64,000 nt of DNA from Candidatus Pseudomonas phytovorans (GCA_029202525.1 CP119325.1:3756001-3820000); one strand, 5' to 3'; counted from the stretch's first letter, positions 23,754 to 33,164 are shown. Numbers and translations are program-made. The notes: generated from the letters alone by a model not told the origin.

Positions 23754-24965
23754 TCATGCTCCCTGAAGAATCAACGCGGCCTGTTCACTCATCACGCCAC
23801 CGGTACCCGAGACGTAGACAGCGTCGCAGCGTTCAAGCTGGCGCTCACCCGCCTCACCGCTGATCTGCGTGACAGCCTCGATCACCTGTGACATGCCCCC
23901 GGCAGCGCCGGCCTGGCCGAAGCTCAGCTGGCCACCGTGGGTGTTCATCGGGAAATCGCCGCGCCAGGTCAGGTCATGCTCGCGAACAAACTGCATGCCC
24001 TCACCCTTGGCACAGAAGCCGGCGTCCTCCAGGGTCAGCAATGCGGTAATCGTGTAACAGTCATAGATCTGCGCCGCATCGACATCGCCCGGTTTGAGCC
24101 TGGCCATCTCGAAGGCACGGCGCGAAGCAGGCCCAATCGGGGTGTTGAGCATGTCCCGGGCATACGAAGGCGACTTGAACGCCAGGTGCTCACCGAAGCC
24201 TGTGATGAATGCCGGGCGCTTGCGTGCACGTGCGGCCACTTCCTTGGAGGCAATGATCAAGGCCGCGCCACCGGCCACCGGCATGACAATCTCCAGTACG
24301 TGCAAAGGGTCAGCCACGCGCTTGCTCGCCAGCACCTGCTCGATCGTCAACGGCTGGCCATGGAACATCGCCTGGGGGTTGGCCAAGGCATTGGTGCGCT
24401 GATCAACGGCAATCTTGGCCATGGCCACCGGGTCATAACCGTACTGCGCGGCATAACGCTGGGCGATCATGGCGTAGCCGGTGTTCTGGCCCATGTGGCC
24501 GTATGGCAGATCGAACTCCGCCTCCGGCGCGCCAAACGCAGTACTGTGACCGCCGTAACGCATGGCGCGGGCCATTGCCCCGGGATCTTCGTCGGGGCCC
24601 ATCGGCGCCAGCCGCGCCGGCATCACACACAGCACCGCCTGGCACAGGCCCAGTTCGATCGCCGCGGCCGCGCGCCAGACCATGCCCACGGCGGTACACC
24701 CACCCAGGTCGACCACTTCGGCGAAATTTACAGACAAACCCAGGTATTCGGCGGCCATGGCCGGCACGAACACCGACGCTTCGTGGAAGTGCGGGCCATT
24801 GATCACCAGACCATCCAGGTCTTCGGCACGTAAGCCTGCGTCGCGCAGCGCCTGAGCTGCCAGGTCGGCCACTTGCTCAAGATGGAACATTCGCGGCGCT
24901 GTGGCGTACTTCTCGGGTTTGTATTGCGCGGCGCCGACAATCGCCGCATGACCTTTAAGACCCAT
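23754..24965 (-). CDS. SCP-x/Ltp2-type thiolase-fold aldolase
   Basis: 403 residues of the lipid-transfer (SCP-x) thiolase group: VGAAQYKPEKY start, VVDLGGCTAVGM, DAAQIYDCYTITALLTLED (in part), and NTHGGQLSFGQAGAAGG near the C-terminus. Group members lack a normal nucleophile and cleave C-C bonds by retro-aldol chemistry with a DUF35 partner, encoded next. GGGGG six bases upstream supports ATG 24965. With a C5 side chain as in bile acids the expected product is a C22 steroid aldehyde plus acetyl-CoA; the aldehyde dehydrogenase at 59361 could then oxidise it. Confidence 0.86.
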   Translation of the reverse strand: MGLKGHAAIVGAAQYKPEKYATAPRMFHLEQVADLAAQALRDAGLRAEDLDGLVINGPHFHEASVFVPAMAAEYLGLSVNFAEVVDLGGCTAVGMVWRAAAAIELGLCQAVLCVMPARLAPMGPDEDPGAMARAMRYGGHSTAFGAPEAEFDLPYGHMGQNTGYAMIAQRYAAQYGYDPVAMAKIAVDQRTNALANPQAMFHGQPLTIEQVLASKRVADPLHVLEIVMPVAGGAALIIASKEVAARARKRPAFITGFGEHLAFKSPSYARDMLNTPIGPASRRAFEMARLKPGDVDAAQIYDCYTITALLTLEDAGFCAKGEGMQFVREHDLTWRGDFPMNTHGGQLSFGQAGAAGGMSQVIEAVTQISGEAGERQLERCDAVYVSGTGGVMSEQAALILQGA

Positions 24966-25038
24966 GTATCCCCCACTCGAAGGCTGTGTGCTTGAGGTTT
25001 TTGTCTTGCGACCATGCCACAGGTGCCGTGGCGCGTGA

Positions 25039-25054
25039 TCGTCCATTTTGACTA
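25039..25054 (-). promoter_or_regulatory. regulon dyad box upstream of the SCP-x aldolase/DUF35-MaoC pair
   Basis: Read toward the gene: TAGTCA-aaat-GGACGA, then TC instead of TG, 73 bp before the start. The -10-like CATGGT 26 bp after the box is poor. Confidence 0.65.
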
Positions 25055-25104
25055 GGTCAGCAGCCGGCGCCAGGGTTGACCCAACCCTGGCGCCGGCGCG
25101 CCAG

Positions 25105-26781
25105 TCAGAAGCTGTACTTGACCGAGAATGTACCGTAGTCGCGGTCTGCCAGCAGGCGCTTGACCGGGTCAGCATCGCCCAGGTAGCCAGTGACCCGCAG
25201 GGCGACTTCCAGGTTGCCCAGGTACTTGAACGTGGCGCCCATGCTCAACCGGCGGTCACCTTGCAACCCGGAAATGGTCCCGGCCATCGGCGTGGCACCA
25301 CTGAACACGTTGGAAAAGTTCACCGGCACTTCGAGGTCCCAGCCTTCGAACACGCCCGGGTAGCTGAAGGACGCACCCAGGGTGTAGGCACTGGCCGTCT
25401 TGCTGCGCCAGCCCGTCGAGGTCTTGTAGGTGTAGTCGTCAGACGGTTGCACCAGCGGGCGCATGGACGGGATCAGGCTGTTGCCCAGGCCCAGCAGGTT
25501 AGGCGCCGCCGAGGCTTCATCAACACTGTCGACTCGCACATGGACGATCTCGGCGGTGAGCGAGGTCTGGCTCGCCCAAGGCCGGTCACCCAGAATGCGG
25601 ATTGCCGACAGCTGCATTTGCTGGCCCTTGCCGCGCGCAGGCGTTGGGCCAAGGCCGGTGTTGACCATCACCGGAGCACCGTCGCGATACGACCACTCGC
25701 CACCGATCTGGGTCTCGCCGATTTTGGTCGAGGCACTGATCCCGGTCAGCTTGATGTCTTCAAAGTAGGTAATGCGGTAGCCATCCGGCGTTCCGAAGAA
25801 CACGCCTGGCCCGGCCGGGACGGCCCGGTAACCCACCAGGGCAGTGGCAGGGTTCTTGTCATGATAATTGACATGAAACAGTGACAGTTCCAGGGCGGGC
25901 ACGGGTCGAAAGCGTACCTGTGCCCCCCATTGACCGCTGTCACGCGGTTCATCGGTGCCCTGGTAGTTGATCCGCGAACCATTGGCGCCGATGAGAAATT
26001 CTCGCCCGGGCCCGACCACATCACTGGTGGACAGGTAGCTGCCCACCGGCGGCAGTTCCGTGCCCATCCATTCGTATTGCACGTAAGCACCCAAGGTCCA
26101 CTGCGGGTTCAACCGATACGACGCCGACACCTGCCCGACCGGCAACAGCACTTCCTTGACCTCGACCCCTGGCTGCGCGGCCTTGACCGCATCGGACGGG
26201 TTCTGCACGCCGCTGACGCCGGGGTAGAACAAGCTTTCACCCCATGACTCGATATGGCGCCCGGCCTTGACGTCGAGCATCGAGCCATTGTCAAAGCGCC
26301 AGCCGCTGAACACATAGGCATCGAGGAACTTGCTGCGCCCGCCGCTGTAATACTTGGTGTCGCTGGTGAACTCGTTGTGATCGCCGGCCTTGTTGACCGT
26401 GCCCGGTGAGTCGTTGTCGTTGGACCGATGGTAGACATCATCGTAGAAGGTACTGGCGCGCAACACCCCGCCGTAGTTGTCCTTGCGCACGATCATCTCG
26501 GCCAGGGCACCAATGCGGTTGGTCACCAGGCTGCCCTTGTCGAAGTTGCGGTCGCCATCATCGGCGTTGGCTGTCAACAGCTTGCTTGAAGGGTTCGACA
26601 GGCGAACCCCCAGGCCGTAGCTGGTGGTCACCGTCCAGTCGATCGTCGTGCCGTTGTCGAACTCGATGGTTTCACCGGACCATGCGGGTGTGGACACCAG
26701 TGCGATTGCCACCACCAGACCCGATAATTCGAAACCCGATACAGCCGGGCCAGCACCATATTTGTTGTTTTTATTAGTCAC
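25105..26781 (-). CDS. DUF1302 family outer-membrane protein
   Basis: 558 residues with a signal peptide (hydrophobic ~17-33, ending TPAWSG), many aromatic-rich beta strands, and a C-terminal GTFSVKYSF with the terminal Phe typical of beta-barrels. GTG at 26781 was chosen because GGAGAGG stands five bases upstream; an upstream ATG at 26817 has no such site. DUF1302 proteins recur in clusters for steroids and other hydrophobic substrates and usually pair with a DUF1329 protein, found here at 37734. A porin-like role in substrate entry is inferred. Last gene of the seven-gene operon from 33065. Confidence 0.87.
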   Translation of the reverse strand: MTNKNNKYGAGPAVSGFELSGLVVAIALVSTPAWSGETIEFDNGTTIDWTVTTSYGLGVRLSNPSSKLLTANADDGDRNFDKGSLVTNRIGALAEMIVRKDNYGGVLRASTFYDDVYHRSNDNDSPGTVNKAGDHNEFTSDTKYYSGGRSKFLDAYVFSGWRFDNGSMLDVKAGRHIESWGESLFYPGVSGVQNPSDAVKAAQPGVEVKEVLLPVGQVSASYRLNPQWTLGAYVQYEWMGTELPPVGSYLSTSDVVGPGREFLIGANGSRINYQGTDEPRDSGQWGAQVRFRPVPALELSLFHVNYHDKNPATALVGYRAVPAGPGVFFGTPDGYRITYFEDIKLTGISASTKIGETQIGGEWSYRDGAPVMVNTGLGPTPARGKGQQMQLSAIRILGDRPWASQTSLTAEIVHVRVDSVDEASAAPNLLGLGNSLIPSMRPLVQPSDDYTYKTSTGWRSKTASAYTLGASFSYPGVFEGWDLEVPVNFSNVFSGATPMAGTISGLQGDRRLSMGATFKYLGNLEVALRVTGYLGDADPVKRLLADRDYGTFSVKYSF

Positions 26782-26852
26782 ACTGCCTCTCCGATTAACG
26801 ACCTGACGGTCGCGCAAAAGTGCAAGAACACCACTCGTTACCCTCAGCTCGC

Positions 26853-27941
26853 TCAGAGCTGCCCTAGCACCGACTGAACGTTGACACCCTCGGGCGTGTG
26901 CCCGTAACGGAACACGCCGGCTGTTTCTTCACGCACCAGTTGCCCCTGCGCAATCAGGTAATTGACATGCGCCAGGGTCTCGCCAATCGCCATCAATTCG
27001 TCGAAGCGCCCTTTTACCTTCGGAAACAGCTCGGCCATCAGCTCCACGGCACTGCGCGGCGCGGTGCAGGCCGCCAACAGCTGTTGCAAGTGCCCCTGGT
27101 GGTGCGCGCGCAGTTGATCAAGGCGTAAATGCAGGTTGTAAAACGGCCGTTCATGTGCCGGCAGCACTAGCACGCTGTCGGGCACCTCCCGCAAGCGCTC
27201 GACCGAGTCCAGCCAGTCGCGCAGCGGGTCGGCATCCGGCTCGGTGACCTGCACGCAGACACTGGAAGTGATGCGCGGCAGCACCTGGTCACCGGAAATC
27301 AACAGGCCGTCCTCGGCGCAGTACAGGCAGGCATGTTCCGGCGAATGGCCGCGGCCGATCAGGACCTGCCAACGGCGCCCGCCAATCACCAGTCGGGTGC
27401 CTTCACTCAGGCGCCGGAAGCTGGTCGGCACCTCTGGCCGAAAGTGCGCGGAGCCCAGCAGCGGGAACAACGCGGCGGTCTGCTCCTGGTTGAAACCTGC
27501 GCGCTGGTAATGCTGGTAAAACGCCCAGCTCGTGCCGGTATTGCCCGGCGCGCCGAGCTGATGCATGGCCTGATATTCACTGACGGTCATGAACACCGGG
27601 CAGCGGAAGCGCTCGGTCAACCAGCCGAGCACCCCGACGTGGTCCGAATGAAAGTGCGTGCAGATCACCGCCACCAGCGGCAAACCACCCAACACCGTGG
27701 CAAACAGTGCTTCCCATATGTCGCGGGTCTGGGTGTTGTTGAGCCCGGTATCGACCGCCACCCAACCCTCGCCGTGGCGCAGCAGGTACAGGTTGATGTG
27801 GTCAAGCCCGAACGGCAGCGGCATGCGCAGCCACAAAAGCCCTTCGGCGACCTGTTGAACCTCGCCATTGGCCGGTGGCTGCGGCCAGGGGAAGCGCAGG
27901 CCCGAGCGCCATTCGTGCCCCTGGGCATCCAGGCTACTCAC
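26853..27941 (-). CDS. metallo-beta-lactamase-fold hydrolase
   Basis: About 362 residues. The metal site THFHSDHVG is near residue 95, preceded by VAVDTGLNN and followed by IGRGHSPEHACLY and ISGDQVLP, the standard MBL ligand series. A C-terminal ~100-residue domain rich in Leu/His (PAHERPFYNLHLRLDQLRAH, in part) resembles the winged-helix tail of LACTB2-like enzymes. A GTG at 27941 overlapping the ligase stop is the best start, but GTG 27950 is possible. Position after a CoA ligase suggests a thioesterase or ester hydrolase; substrate unknown. Confidence 0.8.
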   Translation of the reverse strand: MSSLDAQGHEWRSGLRFPWPQPPANGEVQQVAEGLLWLRMPLPFGLDHINLYLLRHGEGWVAVDTGLNNTQTRDIWEALFATVLGGLPLVAVICTHFHSDHVGVLGWLTERFRCPVFMTVSEYQAMHQLGAPGNTGTSWAFYQHYQRAGFNQEQTAALFPLLGSAHFRPEVPTSFRRLSEGTRLVIGGRRWQVLIGRGHSPEHACLYCAEDGLLISGDQVLPRITSSVCVQVTEPDADPLRDWLDSVERLREVPDSVLVLPAHERPFYNLHLRLDQLRAHHQGHLQQLLAACTAPRSAVELMAELFPKVKGRFDELMAIGETLAHVNYLIAQGQLVREETAGVFRYGHTPEGVNVQSVLGQL

Positions 27942-29799
27942 TGACGTCACCCGCAAAAGCGGCCAGGCCCATGCGCCCCAGCACCTGGGTGCTGTACGGC
28001 ACATAGCTGCGGCTGCTTTCGTCACGGATGAACAGCGGGTCGCTGAACGCCGTGGGCGTATAACCCTGGCGCTGCAGGTCGACCTTGCGCAATTTGAAGG
28101 TGCTGGTCAGGTCGGCCGCCGCCGACACCCGCACGAACACCGGCGCCGCATAGCGTGGCAAACGCGCCTCGGTCAGCGCATAGAACGCTGCCGGGTCAAA
28201 GGGCTGCCCTGGCTGCATCAGTACCGCCGCCATGCCGGCGCGGCCCTCTTGCCCAGGCACCTGCACGCCGTAAATGTTGATCAGCTCAAGCCCGGCAAGA
28301 TCGCCCAGTGCAGCCGCCACCTCCAGGGTCGAGACGTTCTCGCTTTTCCAGCGGAAGGTGTCGCCGATGCGGTCGATGAAGTACAGGTAGCCGTCTTCGT
28401 CAAAACGCAGCAGGTCACCCGAACTCCAATAGGCATCACCGTGGCGCAAGACATTGCGACGAATCTTGCTGTCGGTTGCTTCGGCCGAGGTGTAACCCTC
28501 GAAGCGACCGCCACCGATCTGCGGGTGGTCGATGATAAAACCCAGGGCTTCACCCACTTCACCCACTTCGCAGAGCTGGTAAAAGCCCTGCTCGTCCCGC
28601 GGGTGGCTGTCGGTTTCAACGTCATAGCGCACCAGGCGCAGGTTGCTCTTGTCCCAGAACGGTATGCGCCCGCAGGCGCCCAGGTAGTTGTCGACGTTGA
28701 CCACATTGGTATTGGACTCGGTGGAGCCCCAGCCCTCGAACACCTGTATAGGCCCGAAACGCTGCACCCAGTTCTGCCAGGTTTCACGCGTCAACCCGGC
28801 GCCGAGCATACAGCGCAGGCCATGCTCGCGTTCGCCGGCCGCCTCGGGCTGGTTGAGCAGGTAGCGGCAGATCTCGCCGATGTACTGGAACACGCTGATC
28901 TGGTGCTCACGCACGTCTTTCCAGAATTCGCGGACACTGAACTTGCGCCGCACCACGATCGCCGCGCCGGTTTTCAGCGCGGTCGACGTCACTGAAGTGG
29001 CCGCTGCGCCGTGGTACAGCGGCAGGCAGCAATAAAACACGTCACTGGGCGTGGTCTGCAGGGTGACTTCCATGATGTCGCCCGTCGACATCCAGCGCAT
29101 GTGGCTGTAACGCGCCGCTTTCGGCAAGCCGGTGGTACCCGAGGTAAAAATCAGCAGGCTCGGCGACTCGGCGCGCAGGTCGGCACGCAGGTCACGCGGG
29201 AATGGCGTGATCGGGGCATTGGCCAATGCTTCAGCCAGGCCGGTGTCGACCTGTGCAGGCATCGGCCCGGCCCACGCTTGCTCGGCATCTTCGACCAGCC
29301 ACAGCGGCAGCGGCGGCAGGCCTTCGGTGGCGAGCACGTTGCCCAGCACTTCCTCGCCGACCAGCATTGCCTTGGCCTCGATGGCCTCCAGCGCGTGCAC
29401 CAGCGGCCGGCCACTGACCTGGGTATTGACGAAGCCCACCACTACACCGAGCTTGACCAGGCCGAACCAGCAGCAGAAAAACGCCGGCCGGTTCTCCATG
29501 GCCAGCGCGCAGACATCGCCGGGGCGCAGGCCACGGGCATAGAAAACGTGGGCCAGCTGGTCAGCCCGAGCGTTTACCTGGGCGTAGCTCAAACGTTGAT
29601 CGCCGTAAATGACGAAAGGCCGCTCGCCGTGGCGTTGCGCCTGTTCTTCGAGGCGATCAGCCAGGGTATAGCGATCCGCAGGTTTGATCCGCGCGGCGGC
29701 TTCGGCCCGGCGATCAAGGATGGCCTGGGTGTGCTCGCGAGGCACAACCCCGCGATCAACACTGGGCAGCAGGCTTGCGTTGTTATTGAAATTGTTCAT
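27934..29799 (-). CDS. FATP-type acyl-CoA synthetase, probable bile acid/steroid-CoA ligase
   Basis: 621-residue ANL adenylating enzyme of the fatty-acid-transport-protein (FadD6, SLC27) group: AMP-binding motif IFTSGTTGLPKAARYSH, then LPLYHGAA, EGWGSTESNTN, SSGDLLRFDEDGYLYFIDRIGDTFRWKSENVS (in parts), and C-terminal LTSTFKLRKVDLQ. This group includes the mammalian bile acid-CoA ligase, so activation of the intact C24 bile-acid side chain is a good candidate role. GGAGG lies five bases before the ATG at 29799. It overlaps the following MBL gene by 8 bp. It is one of three CoA ligases in the window. Confidence 0.87.
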   Translation of the reverse strand: MNNFNNNASLLPSVDRGVVPREHTQAILDRRAEAAARIKPADRYTLADRLEEQAQRHGERPFVIYGDQRLSYAQVNARADQLAHVFYARGLRPGDVCALAMENRPAFFCCWFGLVKLGVVVGFVNTQVSGRPLVHALEAIEAKAMLVGEEVLGNVLATEGLPPLPLWLVEDAEQAWAGPMPAQVDTGLAEALANAPITPFPRDLRADLRAESPSLLIFTSGTTGLPKAARYSHMRWMSTGDIMEVTLQTTPSDVFYCCLPLYHGAAATSVTSTALKTGAAIVVRRKFSVREFWKDVREHQISVFQYIGEICRYLLNQPEAAGEREHGLRCMLGAGLTRETWQNWVQRFGPIQVFEGWGSTESNTNVVNVDNYLGACGRIPFWDKSNLRLVRYDVETDSHPRDEQGFYQLCEVGEVGEALGFIIDHPQIGGGRFEGYTSAEATDSKIRRNVLRHGDAYWSSGDLLRFDEDGYLYFIDRIGDTFRWKSENVSTLEVAAALGDLAGLELINIYGVQVPGQEGRAGMAAVLMQPGQPFDPAAFYALTEARLPRYAAPVFVRVSAAADLTSTFKLRKVDLQRQGYTPTAFSDPLFIRDESSRSYVPYSTQVLGRMGLAAFAGDVSE

Positions 29800-29824
29800 C
29801 CCTACCTCCGATAAAACCGGCTGT

Positions 29825-30898
29825 TCATGCAGTCGCCTGGGCGTGGGTCGGATAGTCCGAATAGCCAGGCGAGCCTTTCGTATAGAGCGTCTTGCGGTCG
29901 AAGCCGGCCAGGGGCAGGCCGGCGCGCAGGCGCTGGACCAGGTCCGGGTTGCCGATGAAGTGGCGGGCAAACGACACCGCCTCGCCCTGCCCAGCTTCAA
30001 TTGCCGCTGCAGCCGAAGGCCCGTCGAAGCCGTCATTGAGGATCAACCCGCCGCGGCTATGGCTGCGGGCCAATGCGAAGGCATCCAGTGCGGCCAGCGG
30101 CGAGCGCATGATGTGCAGGTACGCCAGGCCAAGCGGCTCGACCTGCTCGCACAAAGCTTGTGCAGTGGCGGCCGGGTCAGCGTCGCTGATGTCGTTGTAA
30201 GGGTTACCCGGGCATAGGCGAAAACCCACACGCCCCGGGCCGATCGCCGCCGCCATCGCGGTCAGCACCTGGGCCGGAAACCGCACGCGGTTGGCTACCG
30301 CGCCGCCATAGCCATCACTGCGCTGGTTGCTGCCGGACGCCATGAACTGCATCGGCAGGTAACCACTGGTGCAATGCAACTCGACCCCTTCGAAGCCGGC
30401 TTCGCGGGCGTTCAGGGCTGCGCGCCGGTATTGCTCGATCACGTTGTCGATGTCCTCTAGGCTCAATGCCTGAGGCTCATCGGTATCGACCAGGCCAGCC
30501 CCGTCGCAGAACACCTGGGTGCGGGCACGGATCGCCGATGGGGCGACGGTCCGTGCCCCGGCCGGTTTGTTCTGCCAATTGGCGGCGCGGCCCACGTGCA
30601 TCAACTGCAACACCATGCGCCCGCCGGCATTACTCACCGCGCGGGTGATCTGGCGCCAGCCCTCGATCTGCGCGCGGTCATAGATGGCCGGCGTGCGGCA
30701 ATAGCCCAGCCCATCTGCCGACGGCGCGGTGCCCTCGGCAATGATCAGCCCGGCACTGGCACGCTGGCGGTAGTAGTCGAGCATTTCAGCCGTCGGCACC
30801 GCCTGTGCGCTGGCGCGGCTACGGGTCATCGGCGCCATGACAATGCGGTTGCCCAGTTCCAGCTCGCCCAGACGCAGGGGTTCAAACAAGATGCTCAT
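29825..30898 (-). CDS. Old Yellow Enzyme-family NAD(P)H:flavin oxidoreductase
   Basis: 357-residue NemA/OYE-like FMN TIM barrel: LFEPLRLGELELGNRIVMAPMTR (in parts), GLIIAEGTAPS, LQLMHVGRAAN, GFEGVELHCTSGYL, NQRSDGYGG and FIGNPDLVQRL. The HC-x-SGY segment carries the substrate-binding His; the expected adjacent Asn is replaced by Thr (HCTSGY), while the proton-donor region is present. OYEs reduce activated C=C bonds. Within a bile-acid operon, reduction of a conjugated ring enone is plausible, for example one produced after hydroxyl elimination by the SnoaL-like protein next door (10 bp upstream). Specific substrate unknown. Confidence 0.85.
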   Translation of the reverse strand: MSILFEPLRLGELELGNRIVMAPMTRSRASAQAVPTAEMLDYYRQRASAGLIIAEGTAPSADGLGYCRTPAIYDRAQIEGWRQITRAVSNAGGRMVLQLMHVGRAANWQNKPAGARTVAPSAIRARTQVFCDGAGLVDTDEPQALSLEDIDNVIEQYRRAALNAREAGFEGVELHCTSGYLPMQFMASGSNQRSDGYGGAVANRVRFPAQVLTAMAAAIGPGRVGFRLCPGNPYNDISDADPAATAQALCEQVEPLGLAYLHIMRSPLAALDAFALARSHSRGGLILNDGFDGPSAAAAIEAGQGEAVSFARHFIGNPDLVQRLRAGLPLAGFDRKTLYTKGSPGYSDYPTHAQATA

Positions 30899-30907
30899 CG
30901 TGATTCC

Positions 30908-31543
30908 TCAGCGCACACGAATCTTCGGTGCCACAGCACCGCGTCGCAGGGTGGCTAGAAAGTGTTCCAGGGGCGCGGCCGGGGCGACGTCGGGCAGTTG
31001 GTCCTTGTCCGGGCGCCGGGCCCAGAACTCGGCCCAGGACGGGAACAGGTCGTGGAAGCTGCCGGCATAGGGTTCACGCCCTGGCCAGCGCATTTTTCGC
31101 TCGCCGATCGGCGGCTTGTTGAGGTCGCTGGCGTACCAGTAGCACGGCAGGCGGCGACGGAAGTACCAACGGCCATCGATGCGCTGGTAGTCATCCCAAT
31201 AGAGCATTTGCATGGTCACCCACTCGGGGCCGGTCTCATGCTCGTTCTTGGAATACACCACGCCAACGGCATTGTCGGCGTCAAGCAGTTCGATGATGTG
31301 CTGGCCCAGGTGATGCGAGGTGCCGCTGAACTGGTCGCGCAAGGTGGCATCGACCCATGCTTTCAGGTGCGCGCGGCCGGTCTTTTCGCGGCCAACGCGG
31401 ATGTCTTCGGCAAACAGATTGACGTGGGCATCGAGGTCGCGCATGTCCAGCGACAGCGAGTACTTGGCCGCCAGTTGACGGATTTCCTCAATCGACTCAA
31501 GCCGGTCGATACGTGCCAACAACGTGTTCGGTTCCATGCTCAT
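30908..31543 (-). CDS. SnoaL/NTF2-like protein, possible hydroxysteroid dehydratase
   Basis: 211 residues of the SnoaL-like/NTF2 fold: an N-terminal helix (LLARIDRLESIEEIRQLAAKYSLSLD, in parts), DLDAHVNLFAEDIRV, HHLGQHIIELLD, and a YWDDYQRIDGRWYFRRR strand pair. A C-terminal ~60-residue Trp/Pro-rich tail extends beyond a minimal NTF2 domain. The fold includes the 7-alpha-dehydratases BaiE and Hsh2 acting on bile acids, and the segment Tyr-His-Asp expected there is partly recognisable. Its ATG overlaps the SDR stop (TGATG). Dehydration of a bile-acid hydroxyl is a hypothesis from fold and context only. Confidence 0.78.
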   Translation of the reverse strand: MSMEPNTLLARIDRLESIEEIRQLAAKYSLSLDMRDLDAHVNLFAEDIRVGREKTGRAHLKAWVDATLRDQFSGTSHHLGQHIIELLDADNAVGVVYSKNEHETGPEWVTMQMLYWDDYQRIDGRWYFRRRLPCYWYASDLNKPPIGERKMRWPGREPYAGSFHDLFPSWAEFWARRPDKDQLPDVAPAAPLEHFLATLRRGAVAPKIRVR

Positions 31544-32316
31544 CACTCCAGCACCGTGTAGAGTTCCGAGCTGCGCCCACCGTCCACCGGCACACACGCA
31601 CCGGTGATATAGGACGCCTCGTCGCTGGCCAGAAACAGAATCGCGTTGGCCACCTCCTGCGCCTGGCCGATACGGCGCAGCGGGATCAGTTTCTCGGTAT
31701 TGCCACGGGCCTTGGCGTCGGCCAGCATGCCTGCGGTTGCCGGGGTTTCGATGACGCCCGGGACCACCACGTTGCAGCGAATCCTGTTGGCCGCCCCTTC
31801 GCTGGCTGCGGCGCGGCTGAAGTTGATCACCGCGGCCTTGGCGGCCGAGTAGCCGGCCATCCAGGGCGTACCGAACAACCCGCAGATCGAGGCAATGTTG
31901 ACGATGGCGCCGCCGCCCTGGGCTTTCATCAGCGCCATGGCCGTGCGTGTGCCCCAGAACGTGCCGTCTACGGTGGTGCTGAAGTTGGCGTGCCAGTCAT
32001 CGGTGCTGGTGCTGTCGATGGCACCCCAGGTGTAAGCCATGGCGTTGTTGACCAGGATGTCCAGGCGGCCATGCTGTTGCGCCGCGGCTTCGATTGCCCC
32101 GACAAAGGCCTGCTCGTCGCTGACATCGGCGACTTGCCAATGGGCCTTGCCACCGGCTTCGCGGATGGCGCTGGCCACGGCTTCCAATGGCGCCTGATTA
32201 CGCCCGCAAAGCACCACGGTGGCGCCCTCCTGGGCAAAGCGTTGCGCGGTGGCAGCACCAATCCCGGAGCTGGCACCGGTAATAAATGCGATCTTGCCCT
32301 GCAGTCGTCTGCTCAT
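31543..32316 (-). CDS. short-chain dehydrogenase/reductase
   Basis: 257-residue SDR: TGASSGIGAATA, LDILVNNAMAYTWG, NIASICGLFG and catalytic YSAAKAA. The C-terminal LFLASDEASYITGACVPVDGG is typical. GGGAG precedes the ATG at 32316. It is second in the operon after another SDR at 32331, 14 bp apart. The tandem recalls SteA/SteB of Comamonas (12-alpha-oxidation and 12-beta-reduction of cholate-derived steroids), an assignment I cannot confirm by sequence alone. Confidence 0.87.
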   Translation of the reverse strand: MSRRLQGKIAFITGASSGIGAATAQRFAQEGATVVLCGRNQAPLEAVASAIREAGGKAHWQVADVSDEQAFVGAIEAAAQQHGRLDILVNNAMAYTWGAIDSTSTDDWHANFSTTVDGTFWGTRTAMALMKAQGGGAIVNIASICGLFGTPWMAGYSAAKAAVINFSRAAASEGAANRIRCNVVVPGVIETPATAGMLADAKARGNTEKLIPLRRIGQAQEVANAILFLASDEASYITGACVPVDGGRSSELYTVLE

Positions 32317-32330
32317 TGCCTGCTCCCGGT

Positions 32331-33065
32331 TCAAATGAAGGCCATGCCGCCGTTGACGGCGAGGTTCTGACCGGTGATGAAACTGGCGTCGGAACTGGCC
32401 AGAAACACCGCGGCGCGGGCGATCTCGTCGACCTCGCCCATACGGCCCAGGGGGATTGCCTTGAGCATGCCCTGCACCCACTCATCGGGGATGTCGGCCA
32501 TCATCGGGGTGTTGGTCGGGCCGGGCACCAGGGTGTTGACGCGGATGCCACTGGCGGCGAGCTCGCGCGCCATGCTGCGGGTAAGCCCCATGACCCCGGC
32601 TTTGGCCGCGCAATAATGGCTTGGGCCTTCGCCGGTCATCGCGGCGGTGCTGGAGATATTGATCACCACGCCCTGGATGGCGTGCTTTTGCATCAGCCGC
32701 ACCGCTTCACGACTGCACAGGAACGTGCCCGTGAGGTTCACCCCAATGACCCGCTGCCAATGCGCGTCCGGGGTGTCGACAAAGGCGTCGACCGAGCCGA
32801 CACCGGCGTTGTTGACCAGGATGTCGAGGGCGCCGAAACGGGCTTCCAGCTTGTGCATGGCCGCCGCCACCGAGTCGCCGTCGGCGACGTTGCACGCCAG
32901 CGCCATGGCGTGCTCACCGAGGCCTTCGATCGTCTGCTCGGCAGCCTGCAGGTTGATGTCGGCCGCCACCACCCGTGCGCCGGCCTCGGCAAAGCGCTGG
33001 GCAATTGCCCGCCCCATGCCTTGCCCGGCGCCCGTGATCAGGGCCACTTTGTTCGCTAACTTCAT
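32331..33065 (-). CDS. short-chain dehydrogenase/reductase
   Basis: 244-residue SDR: TGAGQGMGRAIAQ, DILVNNAGVG, NISSTAAMTG, catalytic HYCAAKAG, and PGPTNTPMMADIP. It is the first gene of the seven-gene operon under the box at 33165; GGGAG is eight bases before the ATG. Likely a hydroxysteroid or hydroxyacyl-CoA dehydrogenase. The conserved Tyr-x3-Lys is present, so it should be active. Confidence 0.87.
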   Translation of the reverse strand: MKLANKVALITGAGQGMGRAIAQRFAEAGARVVAADINLQAAEQTIEGLGEHAMALACNVADGDSVAAAMHKLEARFGALDILVNNAGVGSVDAFVDTPDAHWQRVIGVNLTGTFLCSREAVRLMQKHAIQGVVINISSTAAMTGEGPSHYCAAKAGVMGLTRSMARELAASGIRVNTLVPGPTNTPMMADIPDEWVQGMLKAIPLGRMGEVDEIARAAVFLASSDASFITGQNLAVNGGMAFI

Positions 33066-33164
33066 CGTTGATCTCCCGCAAGCCTTGGCTTCCCCGATCA
33101 CCTGCACTACACGCTGGATGATCGAGCACGGGACGAATCATTAACCCTGTACAAAACCGCAACA

